Positions 1 through 6,519 are shown, counted from the first letter of the stretch. The stretch: 11,450 nt of DNA from JAKBCQ01 sp021807585 (GCA_027325115.1 DAHWFG010000609.1:1-11450), one strand, 5' to 3'. Translations and numbers: made by a program. The notes: generated from the letters alone by a model not told the origin.

Positions 1-309
1 TGCCAGCAGAAGGCGCTCGTGGGCATGACGGGGTCGATCGCGGCTCTCAAGCGGATCGAAGGGCTCGAAGTCGAAGCGCTCGATTCGGGATGTTGCGGCA
101 TGGCGGGATCGTTCGGCTACGAATTGGGGCATTACGAGTTGAGCGTCGCGCTCGCGAATCGCGTGCTCCTCCCCGCGATCGCCAAACGCCCCGAAGCCAT
201 CGTCGCCGCGCCGGGCTTCTCGTGCCGATCGCAAATCAAGGGCCTCTCAACCGCCAAACCGCTTCACCCGATCGAGATCCTTGCCGAACAACTACCGTCA
301 AATATATAA
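1..309 (+). CDS. FAD/Fe-S oxidoreductase, C-terminal part (CCG cysteine-rich domain), 5' truncated by window
   Basis: Frame 1 is open from the first base to a TAA at 307-309, so this is the last 102 codons of a longer gene. The visible protein starts with CQQKALVGM and contains DSGCCGMAGSFGYE followed by an alternating helical tail with FSCRSQI. This is the second CCG-type cysteine motif of the cysteine-rich domain found in glycolate oxidase iron-sulfur subunits, heterodisulfide reductase B and the C-terminus of large FAD-linked D-lactate dehydrogenase-like proteins. In the latter the domain follows a FAD-binding oxidase and a 4Fe-4S ferredoxin segment. By family knowledge the product would oxidise a 2-hydroxy acid and pass electrons to a membrane carrier, with the CCG domain binding an Fe-S cofactor. 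The substrate cannot be told from this fragment. It converges on the next gene with a 78-base gap. Confidence 0.8.
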   Translation, partial: CQQKALVGMTGSIAALKRIEGLEVEALDSGCCGMAGSFGYELGHYELSVALANRVLLPAIAKRPEAIVAAPGFSCRSQIKGLSTAKPLHPIEILAEQLPSNI

Positions 310-334
310 TCAGATATTAGAAAACAGAATGGTC

Positions 335-369
335 GACGAACCCGAAATCCAGGATCGGTTCGTCATTTT
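335..369 (+). terminator. Candidate intrinsic terminator between convergent genes
   Basis: GACGAACC (335-342) pairs perfectly with GGTTCGTC (357-364), giving an 8-bp stem with a 14-base loop. It is followed on the plus strand by ATTTT. It lies 26 bases past the stop of the upstream oxidoreductase. On the minus strand the stem is followed by few T residues, so it fits the plus-strand gene better. The stem is moderate and the T run short. Confidence 0.5.
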
Positions 370-387
370 CAAATGATGATTAAGTGT

Positions 388-2265
388 TTACAGGCTTTTG
401 AGATACGCGATCAGGTCGGCGATTTCGGATTCGGAGAGGGGCTCGCCGTCGCCGACGGTTTCGGGGCCGTGGGGGCCTTTGAGCATGTCTTGCAGCGTCA
501 TCGAACGGCCGTCGTGCAAATAGGGGTCTTTATCGTAAACGCCGCGAAGCGACGGGGTGTTGAACCCGCGATAAACGTCTTGAGACGCTTCCAGCCCGAC
601 GATGTGAATTTTTCCGTCGGTCAGTTCGGGTCCCTTATGGCAGGTCGCACACGCCGCTTTCGCCGAACGGAAGATCGTCTCGCCCCGTTTCGCCGCTTCT
701 GAGAGCGAGCCGTCGGCCTCGCGATACGGATTGGGAGGATAATCGAGCGTGCCGAGATACGCGACGACGGCCTTGACGTCATTCTCCGAAGGAGAAGGCC
801 CGCGCATGCTTTTGGTGAACGATTCAACCGTCGCCTGTTCCAGGCTTTTCTGCCAGCCGTGCCACGTCCAGGGCGCCGTGAAAACCACCCTGCGCAACGT
901 GGGGACTTTTTTCCGGCTCCTTAAATGAGCCGTGCTTAAATCTTGATATCCGTCGTTGAGCGTATCAAAATCGAGGCCGTTGGTGTGTCCGTCGGAATGG
1001 CACGTGTTGCAACTGTACCATTGATTGAACGATCGCCGCGCCTCGTGGAACAACGTTTCGCCGCGGCGAACGAGCGAAGGCTCGCTCGGCCCTCCCAGTT
1101 CAATCGTCCGTACAAGTTCGGCCTGCGCGCAATCGACGATTTGTACCGAATTGTTCAAATAATTGGCAACATATAAAGTTTTATGATCAGAACCGAAAGC
1201 GAGTTCGGTCGGCCTGCCGCCGAGCTCGACGCGGCGAAATCGACCGTCGTTTTTGAGCAGTTCTCCCGCGATCAGATCGCGCGAATTTCCGGTGCGCCAG
1301 GGGAGTTCGCCGAGATCGGTCCGGAACAACAACACTTCGTGCGTGCCGCCGCATGAAACCGCGAGAAGCTTCTCGTCGTCGGTCACCGCGACCCCGTGCG
1401 CATCGGCGGTCGCTTTGCCGCGGGGATCGAGCGAAAGCGTGTCGAATGGAGATTCGTCGATCAGCGAAACGCGAGTCAATCGTTGACCCAGAACCCAACC
1501 CAGATCGATGTGATTCGAAACCGTTGCGAATCCACGATTCTTCATTCCGGCGATATAAGCGAACTTCCCCGTCGAAGCGATCGCCGCCTGGCGCAGGTTG
1601 TCGCCGTCGATCGGAATCGTTCGCGTGATTTTAAATTCGCTTGTATTTATCAAAGATACGTTGCGCGATCGAGAATTGCCCGCGAGAATCGTCGCGCCGT
1701 CGGCCGAGATCGCGAGTCCGCGCGGCTCGCGTCCTACGGTCAATCGGCCCGTCACCGCGAGCGCCGCGAGATCGACGCGAACGACTTCGTTCGCGGCCCC
1801 CACCGCCGCATACGCCGTCTTTCCATCGGCGGAAAGAACGACCCCGCGCGGCTCGGCGCCAAGCTTCACGCGGCCCGTGATCTTCATCCGCTCGCCCTCA
1901 TTTCGTATCACCGCAAGATCATATCCATACCAATGAGTGACGACGATGATCGAGCCGTCGCGGGAAACGGCCACTCCCGCGGGCTTATCTCCCGTGACGA
2001 TCTCGTCCAACACGCGACCCGCGGCGGCGTCGACGAGTGTGACCGAATTCGAAGTTTGATTCGCCGTGACGAGTTTGGAGCCGTCGGCGGAGAGAGCGAG
2101 AGCGATCGGCGAGCGATCGGAGTCGGCGGGAATCGTCGTTCGAATGGATTGTGCCGGATTCGTCGAGGCCGCGTCGTTGGACTTTCCGTCGCCCCCATCG
2201 GGGAGAGCGGCACGGGTCGAGCCGTCGATCGCAACCAAAAGTGTGAGAATCGCGAGATATCGCAT
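388..2265 (-). CDS. Exported YVTN-type beta-propeller protein with two cytochrome c (haem c) sites
   Basis: The protein is about 625 residues. An N-terminal hydrophobic stretch (residues 3-20, RYLAILTLLVA then TRAALP) looks like a Sec signal peptide, so it should act in the periplasm. Residues 50-390 hold repeated beta-propeller blades with the pattern P-x-G-(V/L)-A-(V/I)-S-x-D-G-x-x-(V/L) and a following (V/L)-x-(L/V)-(I/V)-D, as in YVTN/Lvp repeats. The C-terminal 230 residues carry two haem c motifs, CNTCH (about 420-424) and CATCH (about 540-544). The segment TPSLRGVYDKDPYLHDGRSM resembles dihaem cytochrome c peroxidase/MauG proteins. A redox or electron-transfer role is likely, but substrate and partner are unknown. 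The start is ambiguous: GGAGG is 10 bases before ATG (2265) and 7 bases before an adjacent in-frame TTG (2268). The gene ends at TAA 388-390. It appears to be a single-gene unit with a long upstream noncoding region. Confidence 0.88.
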   Translation of the reverse strand: MRYLAILTLLVAIDGSTRAALPDGGDGKSNDAASTNPAQSIRTTIPADSDRSPIALALSADGSKLVTANQTSNSVTLVDAAAGRVLDEIVTGDKPAGVAVSRDGSIIVVTHWYGYDLAVIRNEGERMKITGRVKLGAEPRGVVLSADGKTAYAAVGAANEVVRVDLAALAVTGRLTVGREPRGLAISADGATILAGNSRSRNVSLINTSEFKITRTIPIDGDNLRQAAIASTGKFAYIAGMKNRGFATVSNHIDLGWVLGQRLTRVSLIDESPFDTLSLDPRGKATADAHGVAVTDDEKLLAVSCGGTHEVLLFRTDLGELPWRTGNSRDLIAGELLKNDGRFRRVELGGRPTELAFGSDHKTLYVANYLNNSVQIVDCAQAELVRTIELGGPSEPSLVRRGETLFHEARRSFNQWYSCNTCHSDGHTNGLDFDTLNDGYQDLSTAHLRSRKKVPTLRRVVFTAPWTWHGWQKSLEQATVESFTKSMRGPSPSENDVKAVVAYLGTLDYPPNPYREADGSLSEAAKRGETIFRSAKAACATCHKGPELTDGKIHIVGLEASQDVYRGFNTPSLRGVYDKDPYLHDGRSMTLQDMLKGPHGPETVGDGEPLSESEIADLIAYLKSL

Positions 2266-2567
2266 CAAGGGAAAGCCTCCCGGCCGATCTTCCGGAGTGA
2301 TGTTCGGCGGAAACGGAGCGGATCGTCGAGTGATCTCATGCCGATGCTCGATCGAAGTCGATCGCGCTTCAGCGGAAGTTCGACGATTTCTCTAGCACTC
2401 GTCAGAATAGCCGCTCGGGGAGGGGTTCGACAAGATTTCCGAGTCAGATCGGATCAATTTGAACGAGATATGTCCCGCGAGAGCCGTGATATCACGACCC
2501 GAGCGATTGTTCCGGCATTCTTGCTGAAATCATAGATCGCCCAAAACGGATAAGCAGAGCAGAAAAT

Positions 2568-2679
2568 AACCGGCCCGGGACGGGAAACCCACGCGGGTCG
2601 ATTCGACTCGTCCCTGATCGATCGAGTTCCGCCAGATCATTCGTCCCAAATCACTCGGGTTTCCCATCCCAAGCCGGTT
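2568..2679. repeat. Long imperfect inverted repeat (20 of 23 stem positions paired)
   Basis: The left arm is AACCGGC (2568-2574), cc, GGGA (2577-2580), c, GGGAAACCC (2582-2590). The right arm is GGGTTTCCC (2657-2665), a, TCCC (2667-2670), aa, GCCGGTT (2673-2679). The arms pair over 7+4+9 bases, interrupted only by one 2x2 and one 1x1 mismatch, around a 66-base loop. An alternative local hairpin is possible: GGGACG (2577-2582) can pair with CGTCCC (2609-2614), which would exclude part of the long stem. On the minus strand the arm is followed by ATTTT. It may be a terminator, a regulatory switch or the ends of a very small mobile-element remnant. No direct repeat or transposase remnant is visible. 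Confidence 0.6.
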
Positions 2680-2741
2680 CATTGCCGAACTGGAACGCGG
2701 ATGCGGAGATCATTCATCCGCCTTTCGAGCCAGTGGTTCAT
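2679..2741 (-). CDS. Possible 20-residue small ORF in the structured leader
   Basis: An ATG at 2741-2739 is preceded on the minus strand by GAGGGGG with 7 bases between, a good ribosome binding site. It opens 20 codons (starting MNHWLERR and ending VPVRQ) before a TGA at 2681-2679. The peptide is Arg-rich with one Trp and no membrane segment. The stop codon abuts the arm of the long inverted repeat, an arrangement seen in leader peptides that control an adjacent terminator. Just upstream, CCTCCC in the bulge of a neighbouring hairpin could pair with the ribosome binding site. No family is recognised and coding is unproven. It may be chance. Confidence 0.3.
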   Translation of the reverse strand: MNHWLERRMNDLRIRVPVRQ

Positions 2742-2893
2742 ACCGAAACCCCCTCAAGCGAACGTCGATTGGGAGGCTTCAGAGGTTGCGAGAACAGCTT
2801 TGTATAGCTGAAGGTTCGCGTAGTGTGCGGGGTCGACCGGATGAACTAAGCCGGTATTGGGCTAAGGAATCGGTCGTACTTGCTTAATTGAAA

Positions 2894-2921
2894 AGCATAA
2901 CGCCGTCGATCGAGGTGTCAA
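2894..2921 (-). promoter_or_regulatory. Sigma-70-like promoter candidate reading into the structured region
   Basis: On the minus strand TTGACA (2921-2916) is a perfect -35 match. It is followed after 16 bases by TATGCT (2899-2894), a 4/6 match to TATAAT. Transcription would begin near 2887 and run into the repeat-rich region and possibly on to the cytochrome gene. It lies 30 bases beyond the stop codon of the folate cyclo-ligase gene, where no promoter for that gene is needed. The match is by eye only. Confidence 0.45.
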
Positions 2922-2951
2922 TAATCAACCGGGTCGATTTTATGGAATTTT

Positions 2952-3560
2952 TCAACGTGATCGTTCGATTCGCATTGGGCTCGCGACTCCGTCGAGCGTT
3001 TGATCGTGCGGTTCTTTGGGGAGAAGATCGACCCATTGTGCGTCGAAGGCGAGCGCCCACCGCGGCGCGGTTTGTTTTAAGAGCGGCAGAAGGCGGTCGT
3101 AATAGCCCGCTCCGCGGCCGAGTCGATCGCAAGCCGCGTCGAAAGCGACTCCGGGAACGAGCGCCCAATCGATCTCGGGAGGCGAGATTTCAGCGAGGCT
3201 GCGATCGGGTTCGGGTATGCCGAGTGAGCCGGGTTTGAGATCGGTGGAGGGATCGTGAATCTCGTGGAGCACGAGCCTTCGCTCGCGGCGATTCACCCGC
3301 GGACACGCGACGCGTTTGCCCGAATTGAGCGCGAGCACGAGGATCGGACGAGTGTCGATCTCCTCGGGTAGCGCTCCCACATAAAGAAGAACCGTCGCGG
3401 CTTCGGCGTATCCCGGCAGCCGGCGGAAAAGGGCCGGCATGCAACGCTCTTGTTCGGCGCGGTCGCTCGGCGCAAGAGCGAGAACGCGATCGATCACCTC
3501 GCGGCGCAACGCTCGTTTGAGCGCGGCGATTTCGGGGGGCGTAGGGGAAGAATCACTCAA
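2952..3560 (-). CDS. 5-formyltetrahydrofolate cyclo-ligase (methenyl-THF synthetase)
   Basis: This enzyme converts 5-formyltetrahydrofolate plus ATP to 5,10-methenyltetrahydrofolate in the cytoplasm, returning a stored folate to one-carbon metabolism. From a TTG at 3560 the protein is 202 residues, the usual family length. An N-terminal Lys/Arg helix (AALKRALRREV) is followed by the family motifs PGVAFD (about 136-141), LGRGAGYYDR (147-156, the nucleotide-binding glycine and tyrosine region) and LPKEPHD (180-186). The frame stays open upstream to 3905, but that stretch overlaps the 6S RNA and lacks family similarity, so I start at TTG. No Shine-Dalgarno is evident. A six-codon ORF (ATG 3573, TGA 3553) overlaps the start. 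The cyclo-ligase is E. coli ygfA, which lies downstream of 6S RNA just as here. Function is near certain; the exact start is less so. Confidence 0.9.
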   Translation of the reverse strand: MSDSSPTPPEIAALKRALRREVIDRVLALAPSDRAEQERCMPALFRRLPGYAEAATVLLYVGALPEEIDTRPILVLALNSGKRVACPRVNRRERRLVLHEIHDPSTDLKPGSLGIPEPDRSLAEISPPEIDWALVPGVAFDAACDRLGRGAGYYDRLLPLLKQTAPRWALAFDAQWVDLLPKEPHDQTLDGVASPMRIERSR

Positions 3561-3589
3561 ACAAATGAACCATATGAGAAAATAAAGAG

Positions 3590-3760
3590 AAAAAAACCTC
3601 CACCGCAATGCCGTTAGAATGCTTTTGAGAACCCGCAGTTCAAGTGGGGAGCTAAGGCGCCGGGCTCGAAGCCGAAGAGCCTTGAATAAAGTCCCCAACG
3701 GGTTTATTCGTTGGTTCGCCAAAAGGAACATCCTTGACGAACATGGCAGAGGTTTTTTTG
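3590..3760 (-). ncRNA. ssrS: 6S RNA (regulator of sigma-70 RNA polymerase)
   Basis: 6S RNA binds housekeeping RNA polymerase by mimicking an open promoter. Reading the minus strand, AAAAAAACCTCTGCC (3759-3745) pairs with GGTGGAGGTTTTTTT (3604-3590), a closing stem of 15 pairs including two wobbles. Next to it is ATGTTCGTCAAG, almost the same as ATGTTCGCAAG at the same place in E. coli 6S. On the 3' side TTGAACTGCGGGTTC mirrors E. coli TTGAACCAAGGGTTC, and CGGCAT occurs before the closing stem in both. An upper stem is formed by AACCCG/CGGGTT, TGGGGA/TCCCCA and an apical GGCTC/GAGCC. Its length of about 170 bases fits, and it sits immediately upstream of the folate cyclo-ligase gene, the classical neighbour. 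The closing stem plus T7 would also act as an intrinsic terminator. A weak -10 (TATTGT, 3780-3775) lies upstream. Ends are approximate. Confidence 0.82.
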
Positions 3761-3993
3761 TCCGGACGAGCCGAACAATAAGATCGTAGTCGCGCTTGGT
3801 CGGAGGTGCAAGCGCGAATCGTCCAGGCGGCGCGGAATCGTCCGATCGAATTCTTGGAACCTTCACGACCGGCGCGATCGGCGCGTTCCAAACGGCGCGA
3901 ATCAAGCCGATTCGCCCCAGCGTCGCGGCGGGAGCGGCGATCGGTCCGCGAGTATATTAATTAATATATTTAAATAATGATGTAGAAGTATTA
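3761..3993. other. Intergenic region upstream of 6S RNA with two inverted repeats
   Basis: No gene is supported here. GCGAATC (3897-3903) pairs with GATTCGC (3909-3915) over a 5-base loop, about 80 bases past the stop of the UVR-motif gene on the minus strand. It could end that transcript, but only three T residues follow it at a distance. At 3953-3968 there is a perfect 16-bp palindrome made only of A and T (TATATTAA then TTAATATA), inside an AT-rich patch of about 45 bases directly after the UVR-motif gene. A promoter for the 6S RNA must lie in this region, but only weak matches are visible. Confidence 0.45.
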
Positions 3994-4770
3994 TTAAGGA
4001 TGAGGCGGTTCGGATTCGGTCGCTCCGGGGGCGCCGAGCCTGCGGATCTGATCGCGCAGCCGAGCGGCCTCCTCGTAATTCTCGCTCGCGATCGCGAGTT
4101 CGAGCCGTTCCCGCAGTTGTTCGGCGGGATCAATTGCTCGTTGTCTTTGAAGATCTTCACGCCATTGATTTAAGAATGTAATTTCCACGTTCTGATCCTC
4201 GCGCGCCTCCTGGCCGTATTCGCGGAGGAAGCCGCGGATCGCGGCGACTCCCTCGTCGATGCGACGGATCGCCGCCGGGGTGTTTCCCCGCGCGAGCGCC
4301 GTCTTGGCGAGCGCCTGGGCGCGCATCATCAAAACGTAAGGACGGTATTGATCGAACGCGCTCGCCTCGCGGCGGTCCTCGGTGTGCTCGACGACGAATG
4401 CGAAGAGCCGTAGGTTGCGTTCGGTGTCGCGCGCGACGAGATCATATTTTTCAAGATGAAAAAGCGCGATATAACGGTGATAATACTGGACACCTTCACG
4501 CATTAAATCGGCATGCGCCTGGCGATCGAGCATGCGGCGTTCGCCTCGGGCCGCGGCCTCGCGGGTGAGCGATTCGTAATAATCGAGCCAGGAATCAAAC
4601 CCGTTCGGCTTTTGGCCGTCGGGACGTCCGTCGAGTTCCATTTGTAGGAGGCCGAGATCGAGCCTCGTTTGGATTTTGATTTGACCGTCGTCGCCGTCGA
4701 TGAGGCGCACCTGGAGGGTGGACGGGTCGTGATTCCAGGCGTCGAGGATCGGACCGATATCGAGGCTCAC
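3994..4770 (-). CDS. UvrB/UvrC (UVR) motif-containing protein
   Basis: The protein is 258 residues, soluble, mostly helical and highly charged, with no signal peptide. Residues 30-50 (IQTRLDLGLLQMELDGRPDG) form a compact motif. A central helical region (75-200) is rich in Arg, Glu and Tyr. Residues 217-245 (LRERLELAIASENYEEAARLRD and on) form a clear UVR motif, the short helical hairpin that mediates UvrB-UvrC contact and also occurs in McsA and Clp-type proteins. The motif suggests a protein-protein interaction role. There is no nuclease or ATPase domain, so a direct part in excision repair is not shown. The start is GTG at 4770-4768, with GGAG nine bases upstream. It lies downstream of the DUF4912 gene on the same strand, separated by 90 bases and a hairpin. 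Confidence 0.8.
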   Translation of the reverse strand: MSLDIGPILDAWNHDPSTLQVRLIDGDDGQIKIQTRLDLGLLQMELDGRPDGQKPNGFDSWLDYYESLTREAAARGERRMLDRQAHADLMREGVQYYHRYIALFHLEKYDLVARDTERNLRLFAFVVEHTEDRREASAFDQYRPYVLMMRAQALAKTALARGNTPAAIRRIDEGVAAIRGFLREYGQEAREDQNVEITFLNQWREDLQRQRAIDPAEQLRERLELAIASENYEEAARLRDQIRRLGAPGATESEPPHP

Positions 4771-4794
4771 GCGATCGTACTCCGATAAGCGAAA

Positions 4795-4833
4795 TGAGGC
4801 GGCGGCGAGCCCGAATGCTGCGCCGTCGCCTCA
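4795..4833 (-). terminator. 13-bp hairpin between DUF4912 and UVR-motif genes, terminator or attenuator candidate
   Basis: TGAGGCGGCGGCG (4795-4807) pairs with CGCCGTCGCCTCA (4821-4833) through 13 pairs including one wobble, with a 13-base loop. On the minus strand it follows the DUF4912 stop codon by 27 bases and is followed by TTTCGCTT, then the ribosome binding site of the UVR-motif gene. The stem is strong but the T run is short, so it may end only some transcripts or protect the mRNA 3' end. Confidence 0.5.
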
Positions 4834-4860
4834 GAGTTTGTCGTTAGGCGCGTCGAGCGA

Positions 4861-6147
4861 TTACAACTCGTTGCCGTCGTGGATCATCGGTTCCAATTCC
4901 TTGGTGTTGCGTTCGACCGCGAGGACGATCGTCCGTTCCTCGATGCCGTCGGCGCTCGACGCGACCGCGGGGAGGATTTGACGACAATCGGGCAGGCTGA
5001 AACGCACGGTGAACGAACCGTCGTGACGGATCGGCACGGGCTCCCCCTGGATCGTCACATGCGCGTTGGGCTCGGTCGAGCCGTAAACGATCAGTTCGGC
5101 GTCGACCTCGAAGTGGAATTTCCGCGACGACCCCAAACCTCCCAGGCCGAGACCTTGAAGCGACATGCTTTGAAGCGGACGCCGGAGGCGATCCTCGAAG
5201 AGTTCGCGGAGGTCGTCGGAGAGGTTTGACGGATTGCCCCCCCCCGATTGGTGATAAATTTTTTCAAATTGACCGCGCGGGCTCGCCCAGCTTTCATCGA
5301 CGGTATCGGAGACTCCGGCCTTGGGGGTGGTGACGACATTCGATCGCGCCAGCACGAAAAATCGCCCTTTTCTCGAGAGATAGCCGACGTCGACGCGGAA
5401 CGAACGAGGCGGGGACGTGACGTCGATGTACCAGGTGTTCACGCCGCCGTGAACCTCGATATCACGAATGTGACGCTCGGTCGCCGAAGTCGTGTCTTCG
5501 CTCGAAACATCCATAAGGCGAAGGATCGGCTTGGCGCCGTGCCAATCTTGCCCGAGAGCCGCCTGGGCGCGCGCCAGGGTCGACCGGCTCAATTCCCAAT
5601 ACGCCTGCAACCAGTAGGGGTCGCGGACGATCACGACCAAACGATCTTTGACGCACGAATGATCGAGCGAACGCGGCGGCAACGGCGCGAGCGGCTTGCC
5701 GTCCTCGCCGTTGCGATCGGGTCGGCGAGTCGACCCGTTCGTCCCGTTCAACTTGACGCCGTTCGCGGCGGCGGTTTGTTTGCCGTTGTTCGCGTGCGAC
5801 GCGGAGTCGCCGCCGACCGCGGCGTCGATCGAGGCCGACGTCGTGGCCGAGCCTTTCGACCGGCCGGCGACGGCCTTGGCCACGCCGATCGCCGCCGATC
5901 CGTTCGCTTCCGGCTTCGACGACCGCGCCGATTTCGCCGCCGATCCGTTCGCCGTGGCGGTCGTTTGGGTCGGCGTCGGAGCGGTTGTCGACGCATCGCC
6001 GACGCGTTTGCGGCCGTTCGTGGGGACCGGGGCGAGCGCACGAATCAATTGATCCTTGCGCATCGCGTGCCACCCCACGACGCCTTGATCCTTGGCCATC
6101 TGAACAAGGATCTTCTTATTGCATTCCTTGAGCGATTCGACGGTCAT
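4861..6147 (-). CDS. DUF4912 domain-containing protein with Rho_N/SAP-like N-terminus
   Basis: I choose the ATG at 6147 because GGAG lies eight bases upstream and the protein then begins MTVESLKECNKKILVQMAKD, a typical start. The frame is open for a further 76 codons upstream without family character. Of 428 residues, 1-38 form a helix pair with GWHAMRKDQLIRAL, resembling Rho N-terminal/SAP nucleic-acid-binding folds. Residues 39-155 are a low-complexity Ala/Ser/Thr/Asn/Gly linker. Residues about 165-280 are the DUF4912 domain (DRLVVIVRDPYWLQAYWELS, then NTWYIDV and RSFRVDVGYLSRKGRFFVLARS). Residues 340-428 form a beta-rich C-terminal domain (ELIVYGSTEPNAHVTIQGEPV) like a small Ig-type fold. 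The biochemical role of DUF4912 is not established. A run of nine G on the coding strand (5245-5237) encodes Ser-Gly-Gly-Gly. Confidence 0.82.
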   Translation of the reverse strand: MTVESLKECNKKILVQMAKDQGVVGWHAMRKDQLIRALAPVPTNGRKRVGDASTTAPTPTQTTATANGSAAKSARSSKPEANGSAAIGVAKAVAGRSKGSATTSASIDAAVGGDSASHANNGKQTAAANGVKLNGTNGSTRRPDRNGEDGKPLAPLPPRSLDHSCVKDRLVVIVRDPYWLQAYWELSRSTLARAQAALGQDWHGAKPILRLMDVSSEDTTSATERHIRDIEVHGGVNTWYIDVTSPPRSFRVDVGYLSRKGRFFVLARSNVVTTPKAGVSDTVDESWASPRGQFEKIYHQSGGGNPSNLSDDLRELFEDRLRRPLQSMSLQGLGLGGLGSSRKFHFEVDAELIVYGSTEPNAHVTIQGEPVPIRHDGSFTVRFSLPDCRQILPAVASSADGIEERTIVLAVERNTKELEPMIHDGNEL

Positions 6148-6352
6148 ACGGGCCACTCCGTCTCGCTCCGCGGCGGTGATTCGGCTCTGGAGGGCCGCAC
6201 GCGGAGAAAATGAAAGACGCGGTGATTCATCCGTGAGTGGACCGATCCGGAATGCTCCCTGCCGACCGGATGCACGCTTGATCACACCAATCGAAAACCG
6301 CTGGACCCATCGTCGCACGACCCGATTCGATTCCCCACGCCCCGGAAACACG

Positions 6353-6390
6353 AACGGCTCGTCCCTCTCGATCACGAGAGGCGAGCCGTT
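6353..6390 (-). promoter_or_regulatory. 15-bp hairpin in the presumed 5' leader of the DUF4912 gene
   Basis: AACGGCTC (6353-6360) pairs with GAGCCGTT (6383-6390). After a small asymmetric internal loop, CCTCTCG (6364-6370) pairs with CGAGAGG (6375-6381) around the four-base loop ATCA. All 15 pairs are Watson-Crick. It has no following T run on either strand, so it is unlikely to be a terminator. It lies within the leader implied by the minus-strand promoter candidate, about 205 bases before the DUF4912 start, and could be a protein-binding or RNA-processing element. Confidence 0.5.
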
Positions 6391-6490
6391 GATCCGCTAT
6401 AGCCGGACGATGATCGCCTGGGGAACGACATTGCGAGCCCTCTTGATCGAAGGATCCGTTTTCTCAATCGGTGGATTTTGTAGCAAATCG

Positions 6491-6519
6491 CTTTTACCAA
6501 CTCGGGCCAAGCTTGTCAA
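6491..6519 (-). promoter_or_regulatory. Sigma-70-like promoter candidate for the DUF4912 gene
   Basis: On the minus strand TTGACA (6519-6514) is a perfect -35 element. Seventeen bases later TAAAAG (6496-6491) matches TATAAT at 4 of 6 positions. Transcription would start near 6484 and leave a leader of about 335 bases that contains the 6353-6390 hairpin. Confidence 0.45.

Larger units (their letters stand above)
2560..2887 (-). ncRNA. Candidate structured RNA or long regulatory leader (unrecognised)
   Basis: On the minus strand, about 330 bases downstream of a promoter-like sequence fold into successive helices. CGACCG (2834-2839) pairs with CGGTCG (2871-2876), with an inner AGCC/GGCT. GCGAAC (2758-2763) pairs with GTTCGC (2814-2819), and just inside it CTTCAG (2777-2782) pairs with CTGAAG (2808-2813). 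GCGGATG (2697-2703) pairs with CATCCGC (2715-2721). A long three-segment inverted repeat spans 2568-2679 and ends, on the minus strand, in GCCGGTTATTTT, which resembles a terminator. I looked for tmRNA, RNase P, SRP, 6S and common riboswitch motifs and recognised none. It could be an independent RNA or the 5' leader of the cytochrome gene about 300 bases further on. The strand choice rests on the promoter and the T-rich end. Confidence 0.35.
2266..2951. other. Gene-poor intergenic region, repeat-rich in its distal half
   Basis: No conventional gene is supported between the cytochrome gene and the folate cyclo-ligase gene. Bases 2266-2560 are the immediate upstream side of the cytochrome gene. 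Apart from its GGAGG ribosome binding site I see no clear promoter or hairpin there. A long plus-strand open frame running antisense through the cytochrome gene ends at 2535 and looks like a shadow. Bases 2560-2921 are different: inverted repeats, a promoter-like sequence and a small ORF occur together, and these are listed separately. Confidence 0.7.

Noticed and set aside
1396..2535. A 379-codon plus-strand ORF antisense to the beta-propeller cytochrome gene.
   Set aside because: It is very rich in Arg, Ser and Asp with no domain signature, and lies opposite a well supported gene. This is typical of a shadow frame in GC-rich DNA.
2568..2679. Long inverted repeat read as the terminal repeats of an insertion sequence or MITE.
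   Set aside because: The arms are only 112 bases apart end to end, and I see no target-site duplication or transposase fragment. A structured RNA or terminator explains it equally well, so no mobile element is claimed.
2618..2887. A plus-strand open frame across the structured region with protein-like composition in its last 35 codons (EQLCIAEGS, RPDELSRYWAKE).
   Set aside because: It has no ATG or GTG start with a ribosome binding site, matches no family I recognise and overlaps strong inverted repeats. It could be a decayed gene end, but I cannot support it as a gene.
3561..3905. N-terminal extension of the folate cyclo-ligase frame by 115 codons.
   Set aside because: The extension translates the 6S RNA and its upstream DNA, lacks family similarity, and would make the enzyme far longer than normal.
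5248..6213. A 321-codon plus-strand ORF antisense to the DUF4912 gene.
   Set aside because: It is Arg-rich low-complexity sequence opposite the Ala/Thr/Ser linker of the real gene and has no ribosome binding site or family motif.
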